DNA from: JBKPNX01 sp046732855
Lineage (GTDB): Bacteria > Pseudomonadota > Alphaproteobacteria > Geminicoccales > Geminicoccaceae
Assembly (NCBI GenBank): GCA_046732855.1
Contig: JBKPNX010000207.1
Location: 1-56,863, forward strand
Direction of reading: 5' to 3'
DNA length: 56,863 nucleotides
In this document: piece after piece, positions 52,223 to 56,863 of the stretch
Layout of the letters: the number at the start of each line of letters is the position of its first letter
How positions within the stretch are numbered: the stretch's first letter is position 1
Position numbers and translations under genes: made by a program
Notes under the pieces: generated by a model
What the model was told of the DNA's origin: nothing
What the model saw: the letters and a program-made list of their open reading frames with translations, nothing else
Databases searched by the model: none

Positions 52223-52657
52223 ATGCGACACCTAGCCGTGCGCGAGATCATGACCGATGGCGCGATCTGCGAGGCGGCGCCCGGGACGAGCGTGCGCGCC
52301 GCGTGCCGGCTGATGGCCGAGCATCGGTGCGGCAGCGTGCTGGTCACGGAGCGCGGTCGCCTGCTCGGCATCTTCACGCGCGGCGATCTGGTGCGGCGCG
52401 TGCTGGCCCCGGGGCGCGACCCGAATCAGGCGCCACTCGGCGAGGTCATGACCAAGGAGCCGGACACGATCCGGCCGCGTGATTCCGTCGATGAGGCGAT
52501 CCGCCGGATGGACGAGTGCGGCTATCGCCATCTCCCGGTGGTCGAGGCGGGCGCCCTGGTCGGCATGGTCGCGCTGCGCGACTGCTCGATCGAGGACCTC
52601 GCGGCGATGCACGCCGAGCTGGAGACGCGCCGGGTGGTCGCCGAGCGGGCCTGGTGA
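52223..52657 (+). CDS. CBS-domain pair protein
   Basis: The protein has 144 residues and consists of two CBS domains. The first has REIMTDGAICEAAPGTSVRA and GSVLVTERGRLLGIFTRGDL. The second has GEVMTKEPDTIRPRDSVDEA and YRHLPVVEAGALVGMVALRD. Such Bateman modules bind AMP, ATP or SAM and report energy or methylation state; no output domain is attached. The ATG at 52223 has a GAGGGGAG site. The gene stands alone between the damaged cyclase and the sarcosine-oxidase operon. Confidence 0.9.
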   Translation: MRHLAVREIMTDGAICEAAPGTSVRAACRLMAEHRCGSVLVTERGRLLGIFTRGDLVRRVLAPGRDPNQAPLGEVMTKEPDTIRPRDSVDEAIRRMDECGYRHLPVVEAGALVGMVALRDCSIEDLAAMHAELETRRVVAERAW

Positions 52658-52985
52658 GCGGCCGGGAAGCAGGCGCCTGGGAGCGCGCGGCTGCCGAATC
52701 CAAGCTCGTGATCTCTCTCGCCGGGTTGAGCGCGCTTGACCCGCAAGCCCGCCAGCGGACGGGCGAAGAGGACTTCAGCAGGCCACGTTCGAAGTGGACC
52801 AGCGCAGTCCGCCGCCGCCCAACTAAATACGCCCGGGCGTACGATCGTTCCCTGACGCGGGCTCGCGCGTCGTTCTGGCCATGAACAGATGGCCTCCGTG
52901 GCGACCTACTTTTCGTTCACCGCGTCCTTCGGATATCTTCGGCCGGAATCCGGGCGCTGCCAGCCGCAGGTTTCAGGAGCCGTCG
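52658..52985. other. Intergenic region upstream of the sarcosine-oxidase operon
   Basis: No coding motif. It should hold the operon promoter; I could not place it. An in-frame ATG at 52881 would extend the beta subunit by 35 unconserved residues and is not used here. Confidence 0.4.
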
Positions 52986-54227
52986 ATGCCGTGGGCGCTG
53001 CTCAAGTACGGCCTGCATCGCAAGCATCCGGTCGCGCCGCACTTTCCGCCCCGGCCCGAGCTCAGGCGGCGCTATGACGTCGTGATCGTCGGCGGCGGCG
53101 GTCACGGTCTCGCGACGGCGTACCATCTCGCGCGCGATTACGGCATCACCGACATCGCGGTGCTCGATCGGAGCTATCTCGGCGGCGGCAACACCGCGCG
53201 CAACACCACGATCATCCGCGCCAACTATCTGACCCCGGAGGGTGTCGCCTTCTACAAGGAATCGGTCGAGCTGTGGCGCGACCTCTCGATCGAGCTCGAC
53301 ATCAACCTGATGTACGCCGAGCGCGGCCACCTGACGCTCGCGCACACGGACGCGGCGCTGCGCACCGCGCGCTGGCGGGCTGAGGTGAACAAGCACCTGG
53401 GGGTCAATTCGGAGCTGGTCTTCCCCGATGATATCCGGAAGATCTGCCCGCAGCTGAATCTGTCCGAGGAGGTCCGCTACCCGATCCTCGGCGCGCTCTA
53501 CCATCCCCCCGGCGCCATTGCCCGCCACGATGCCGTCGCCTGGGGCTACGCCCGCGCGGCCGCAAAGCTAGGCGTCGAACTGCACCCGCAGACCGAGGTG
53601 ACGGGCCTCTTGATCGAAGCCGGGCGCATCCGAGGCGTCGAGACCACGCGCGGCAGGGTGCACACCGGCAAGGTGCTGCAGGCGGTCGCCGGCTCCAGCA
53701 CGCTGCTCGCCGACATGGCGGCCCTGCGCCTGCCGATCCGCACCGTGCCGCTGCAGGCCTGCGTGTCGCAGCCGCTGAAGCCGTTTCTCGACGTCATCGT
53801 CGTGTCGGGCTCGCTCCACGTCTACATCTCCCAGAGCGCGCGCGGCGAGCTGGTCATGGGCGGCTCGACCGACCCTTATGCGCTCTATTCCTCGCGCTCC
53901 ACGCTCGAGTTCAAGGAAGGGCTGATGGCGCACATGCTCGAGCTGTTCCCGTTTCTCGGCGAGGTGAAGGTGCTGCGTCAGTGGGCGGGCATGGTCGACA
54001 TGACGCCCGACTTCAGTCCGGTCATGGGCCTCACGCCGATCGAGGATTACTACATCGACGCCGGCTGGGGCACCTGGGGCTTCAAGGCGACCCCGGTCGC
54101 CGGCAAGCGCATGGCCGAGTGCATCGCCACCGGCCGCCAGCCGGCGCTGCTCGAGCCGTTTGCGCTGTCCCGCTTCGCGCGCTTCGCCCTGGTCGGCGAA
54201 AAGGGCGCCGCGGCGGTCGGTCATTGA
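52986..54227 (+). CDS. soxB: Sarcosine oxidase, beta subunit
   Basis: The protein has 413 residues from the ATG at 52986 (MPWALLKYGL) with an AGGAG site. The FAD motif DVVIVGGGGHGLATAYHLAR is followed by GNTARNTTIIRANYLTPEG. Other family strands are GALYHPPGAIARHDAVAWGY and GMVDMTPDFSPVMGLTPIED, and the C-terminal GWGTWGFKATPVAGKRMAE closes the flavin site. Tetrameric sarcosine oxidase demethylates sarcosine to glycine and passes formaldehyde to tetrahydrofolate. The delta and alpha genes follow. Confidence 0.92.
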   Translation: MPWALLKYGLHRKHPVAPHFPPRPELRRRYDVVIVGGGGHGLATAYHLARDYGITDIAVLDRSYLGGGNTARNTTIIRANYLTPEGVAFYKESVELWRDLSIELDINLMYAERGHLTLAHTDAALRTARWRAEVNKHLGVNSELVFPDDIRKICPQLNLSEEVRYPILGALYHPPGAIARHDAVAWGYARAAAKLGVELHPQTEVTGLLIEAGRIRGVETTRGRVHTGKVLQAVAGSSTLLADMAALRLPIRTVPLQACVSQPLKPFLDVIVVSGSLHVYISQSARGELVMGGSTDPYALYSSRSTLEFKEGLMAHMLELFPFLGEVKVLRQWAGMVDMTPDFSPVMGLTPIEDYYIDAGWGTWGFKATPVAGKRMAECIATGRQPALLEPFALSRFARFALVGEKGAAAVGH

Positions 54228-54236
54228 GGGCGCGCC

Positions 54237-54512
54237 ATGAAGATCATGAACTGCCCCCTGAACGGGCCGCGCAACATCGCCGAATTCGTGTGCGGCGGCG
54301 AGGTGCGCAAGATGCCGGACCCGGATCGCTGCTCGGACGCCGAGTGGGCGGGGCACGTGTTCATGCAGGACAACCCGGCGGGGGAAGTCACCGAATGGTG
54401 GCTGCACGCGCCGACCGCGTTCTGGTTCATCGCCCGCCGCGATACCCGAACCGACCAGATTCTCGAGACGATGACGGTGCGCGAGTTCATGGCGCGGCAT
54501 GGGCAGACCTGA
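54237..54512 (+). CDS. soxD: Sarcosine oxidase, delta subunit, without the usual zinc ligands
   Basis: The protein has 91 residues. The family pattern is clear: MNCPLNGPRNIAEFVCGGEV, SDAEWAGHVFMQDNPAG and EWWLHAPTAFWFIARRDTRT. In classical delta subunits a zinc is held by Cys-x-x-Cys near the N-terminus and by a His and Cys near the middle. Here the second Cys of the first pair is Asn (CPLN) and the later Cys is absent, so the zinc site is probably lost. It is 9 bp after soxB. Confidence 0.87.
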   Translation: MKIMNCPLNGPRNIAEFVCGGEVRKMPDPDRCSDAEWAGHVFMQDNPAGEVTEWWLHAPTAFWFIARRDTRTDQILETMTVREFMARHGQT

Positions 54513-54551
54513 TGCCACGATGACAAGAATCACGACCCGTGGACCGCTCTT

Positions 54552-54585
54552 CTCGTCATTCCCCGGTTCGACCGGGGCAGACGAG
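54552..54585. repeat. Interrupted hairpin between soxD and soxA
   Basis: CCCCGGT-TCG-ACCGGGG (54561-54577) is enclosed by CTCGTC (54552-54557) pairing with GACGAG (54580-54585). The form is like the short dispersed palindromes found between genes in alphaproteobacteria. It could stabilise the soxBD message or reduce read-through into soxA. Confidence 0.7.
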
Positions 54586-54605
54586 ATGCCCCGGACAAAG
54601 CGGCG

Positions 54606-54675
54606 GCATGACAGAGAACGCGCACGGGTCCAGGGAGCGTGACAGAGAGCACGCACGGTTTGATGGGGCGTGACG
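54606..54675. repeat. 31-bp tandem repeat between soxD and soxA
   Basis: Unit 1 (54606-54636) begins GCATGACAGAGAACGCGCAC; unit 2 (54637-54667) begins GCGTGACAGAGAGCACGCAC; a third copy is cut after GCGTGACG. The units are about 75% identical. The repeat fills the space upstream of the soxA ATG and may be coincident with its leader. Confidence 0.75.
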
Positions 54676-54693
54676 CCATGGGGCGGGCATAAG

Positions 54694-56863
54694 ATGGTGC
54701 GGCCGGCGCCGGCGCCGCGGCTGGGGCAGGGCTTCGGCCTGCTGGTCGATCAGAGCCGGCCGGTCGATTTCAGCTTCGAGGGCCGCAGCTGCCGGGGTTT
54801 CCAGGGCGACGTCATCGCGAGCGCGCTCGCCGGCTGCGGCCAGTGGTTGGTGTCGCGCTCGTTCAAGTACCACCGCCCGCGCGGCATCCTGTCGATGGCC
54901 GGGCACGACGCCAACACGCTGGTCCAGCTGCCGGACGAGCCGAACGTGCTCGCCGATCGCCATGGCATCGAGCCAGGTCTCGCGGTCATGGGCCAGAACT
55001 ACCGCGGCTCGCTCGCCCACGACCGCGGCGCGTCCTTGCGGCTGTTCGGCCGGTTCCTGCCCGTGGGCTTCTACTACCGCACGTTCCACTGGCCGAAGGG
55101 CGCCTGGAAGCGCTGGGAGCCGATCGTCCGCAGCTTCGCGGGGCTCGGCAAAGTGAACCTGAGCGCACCGCACCGCTATTACGACAAGGCGTATGGCTTT
55201 TACGATCTGGTCGTGGTCGGCGGCGGGCCGGCCGGCATGAGCGCGGCGCTCGAGGCGGCGACGCACGGCCTCGAGGTGCTGCTGGTCGAGGAGTTTCTGA
55301 TCCTCGGCGGCGCGCTCGCCTACGCCCGCTTCGGCACGGAGCCGATGCGGGCGCAGCAGGAGCATGGCCGGCTCGTCGCCGAAATCGAGTCGAGCCAGAA
55401 CATCACCGTCTACACCGATGCGGTGTGCAACGGTCTGTTCGCGGACAACTTCCTGCCGATCATCCGCGGCGGCCGGATGTACAAGGTCCGCGCGCAGCAC
55501 GTGGTCGTCGCTACGGGCGCGTTCGAGCAGCCGATCGTATTCCGCAACAACGACCTGCCGGGGATCATGCTCGGCTCGGGGGCCCAGCGCCTGATGCGGC
55601 TTTACGGCGTGGCGCCGGGCCGGCGCGCCGTGGTCGCCAACGCGAACGAGCACGGCTACGAAGTGGCGCTCGACCTGCTTGATGCCGGCGTAGAGGTGGC
55701 GGCGATCGTCGAGCTGCGCCCCGAGACGCCGCACAGTCCCGCCGCTGATGCGGCGCGGGATCGCGGCATCGTCGTGCATGAAGGAACCACGATCGCGGAG
55801 GCGCTCGGCAACGGGCACGTCTCCGGTGTGCGCATCGCCGCGATCACCGGGCAAGGTGCGTACGAGCGGAACGGGCGCGTCATCGAGTGCGACTGCGTGG
55901 TGACCAGCGTCGGCTACGCCCCGGCCGGCAACCTCGTCTGTCACGCCGGCGGGCGCTTGGCCTATGACAAGGGTACCGCGACGCATCGCGTGCTCGAGCC
56001 GCCACCGGGCGTGGCGCCGGCGGGTTCAGTCAACGGCGTCTGGCACCTGGATGCCGTGCTGGCCGACGGCCGCCGCGCCGGCTGGCAGGCGGCTCGGATG
56101 CTGGGCCGCGCCAAGGGCGAGCCACCGCCTGCTGCCGCGGATCCGCTCGCCAGCCAGATCACCCATCCATGGCCGATCTTTCCGCATCCGCAGGGCAGGG
56201 ACTTCGTCGATTTCGACGAGGACCTGGAGGTTAAGGACATCCGAAACGCCGTGCTGGATGGATACGATGACGTCCAGTTGCTGAAGCGCTACTCCACGCT
56301 CGGCATGGGGCCGAGCCAGGGCCGGCATTCGAACGTCGCCGCGATCCGCCTGCTCGCCGAGGCCACCGGCCGGCCGACCGAGGAGGTCGGCACGACCACG
56401 GCGCGGCCTCCCTACCTGGCGGAGAAGTTTGCGCACCTCGCCGGCCGGGGCTTCGACCCGGTCCGTCACACGCCGATGCACCACCGGCACCTGGAGCTGG
56501 GCGCCAGGATGATGGTCGCCGGCGCCTGGCTGCGCCCGGCCTACTATGGCGCCAAGGAGGACGCCGAGGCGCTGATCGCGGGGGAAGTGCGCAACTGCCG
56601 CGACAACGTCGGGCTGATCGACGTCTCGACGCTCGGCGGCTTCGACGTTCGGGGGCCCGATGCCGCCGAGTTCGTGCAGCGCATGAACACCTGGAACTAC
56701 CTCAGGCAGGAGGTCGGCCGCGCACGCTACGCGCTGATGTGCGACGAAGCGGGCGTGATCGTCGACGACGGGGTCGCGTGCCGTCTGCACGCGCGGCACT
56801 TTTATGTCACCGCGACGACTGGCGGCGCCGATGCCGCGTACCGACAGATGCTGTGGTGGAACG
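54694..56863 (+). CDS. soxA: Sarcosine oxidase, alpha subunit, C-terminus cut off by the window edge
   Basis: There are 723 codons from the ATG at 54694 and the frame remains open at the window end. The N-terminal 2Fe-2S-like domain has VDFSFEGRSCRGFQGDVIAS and YHRPRGILSMAGHDANTLVQ. The NAD/FAD pair-binding region has DLVVVGGGPAGMSAALEAAT and VVVATGAFEQPIVFRNNDLP. Then come GYDDVQLLKRYSTLGMGPSQ and GRHSNVAAIR, and a GcvT-like folate domain starting after HHRHLELGARM with VGLIDVSTLGGFDVRGPDAA. The alpha subunit transfers formaldehyde units to tetrahydrofolate and binds NAD. It has a 181-bp gap to soxD, unusually long for this operon. Confidence 0.93.
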   Translation, partial: MVRPAPAPRLGQGFGLLVDQSRPVDFSFEGRSCRGFQGDVIASALAGCGQWLVSRSFKYHRPRGILSMAGHDANTLVQLPDEPNVLADRHGIEPGLAVMGQNYRGSLAHDRGASLRLFGRFLPVGFYYRTFHWPKGAWKRWEPIVRSFAGLGKVNLSAPHRYYDKAYGFYDLVVVGGGPAGMSAALEAATHGLEVLLVEEFLILGGALAYARFGTEPMRAQQEHGRLVAEIESSQNITVYTDAVCNGLFADNFLPIIRGGRMYKVRAQHVVVATGAFEQPIVFRNNDLPGIMLGSGAQRLMRLYGVAPGRRAVVANANEHGYEVALDLLDAGVEVAAIVELRPETPHSPAADAARDRGIVVHEGTTIAEALGNGHVSGVRIAAITGQGAYERNGRVIECDCVVTSVGYAPAGNLVCHAGGRLAYDKGTATHRVLEPPPGVAPAGSVNGVWHLDAVLADGRRAGWQAARMLGRAKGEPPPAAADPLASQITHPWPIFPHPQGRDFVDFDEDLEVKDIRNAVLDGYDDVQLLKRYSTLGMGPSQGRHSNVAAIRLLAEATGRPTEEVGTTTARPPYLAEKFAHLAGRGFDPVRHTPMHHRHLELGARMMVAGAWLRPAYYGAKEDAEALIAGEVRNCRDNVGLIDVSTLGGFDVRGPDAAEFVQRMNTWNYLRQEVGRARYALMCDEAGVIVDDGVACRLHARHFYVTATTGGADAAYRQMLWWN

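Overview
The window is about 68-70% GC and almost every open reading frame shows the codon bias of a GC-rich alphaproteobacterium. Several features point to that class, most likely a Rhodospirillales-type or related soil/water lineage: the uvrC-pgsA-moaD-moaE order, a SAM-II riboswitch in front of metZ, an IalB-family protein, UbiX/UbiD, and many GTGA/ATGA-coupled operons. I see no rRNA, tRNA, CRISPR array or complete insertion sequence.

Layout. 1-2300: truncated aspartate aminotransferase, a secreted lytic transglycosylase and a YciI protein. 2300-6760: a tightly coupled four-gene operon ending in a strong terminator. It encodes an M6-type metalloprotease with a Lys/Glu/Asp-rich 23-residue repeat tail, two RimK-like ATP-grasp proteins and a small 99-residue protein. 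I regard it as the best candidate for an undescribed system, a possible ATP-grasp-tailored peptide or protein pathway. 6800-8000: YqhA-type membrane protein and a lone ribbon-helix-helix regulator. 8300-11300: four-carbon acid-sugar catabolism (otnC, otnK and divergent denD). 11300-14850: Uma2-like protein, cupin, META-domain lipoprotein, an orphan DppB-type permease and a GFA protein. 15000-22900: class-III aminotransferase, intradiol dioxygenase, a complete sugar-type ABC importer with two permeases, and a VOC protein.

22900-26450 is a gene graveyard: a frameshifted zinc-ribbon protein, an intact cyclase-family amidohydrolase, and remnants of an Ldh-family oxidoreductase, a TSUP transporter and exonuclease III. 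26450-35035 (minus strand) is a seven-gene catabolic operon: RbsA/RbsC/RbsB-like importer, creatininase-family amidohydrolase, and HyuA, a small CxxC/CxxxC protein and HyuB. It probably imports and opens a cyclic amide or related N-heterocycle. 35400-41000 holds xth, a DUF4864 protein, cupins, a GNAT acetyltransferase, a Bax-inhibitor-1 membrane protein and an SDR. 41200-43800 holds ubiD and ubiX, separated by 612 bp of repeats and a long inverted repeat.

44250-49900: IalB, then moaE, moaD, pgsA and uvrC (minus strand), then metZ under a SAM-II riboswitch. 50000-51965: an adenylate cyclase/TolB-like/TPR gene whose TPR segment of about 690 bp lies inverted between its N-terminal and C-terminal parts. 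52200-56863: a CBS-domain protein and a sarcosine-oxidase-type operon (beta, delta, and alpha truncated by the window edge) with a repeat-filled spacer.

The main theme is uptake and catabolism of small nitrogenous, aromatic and sugar-acid compounds, interspersed with housekeeping genes and recently decayed genes.
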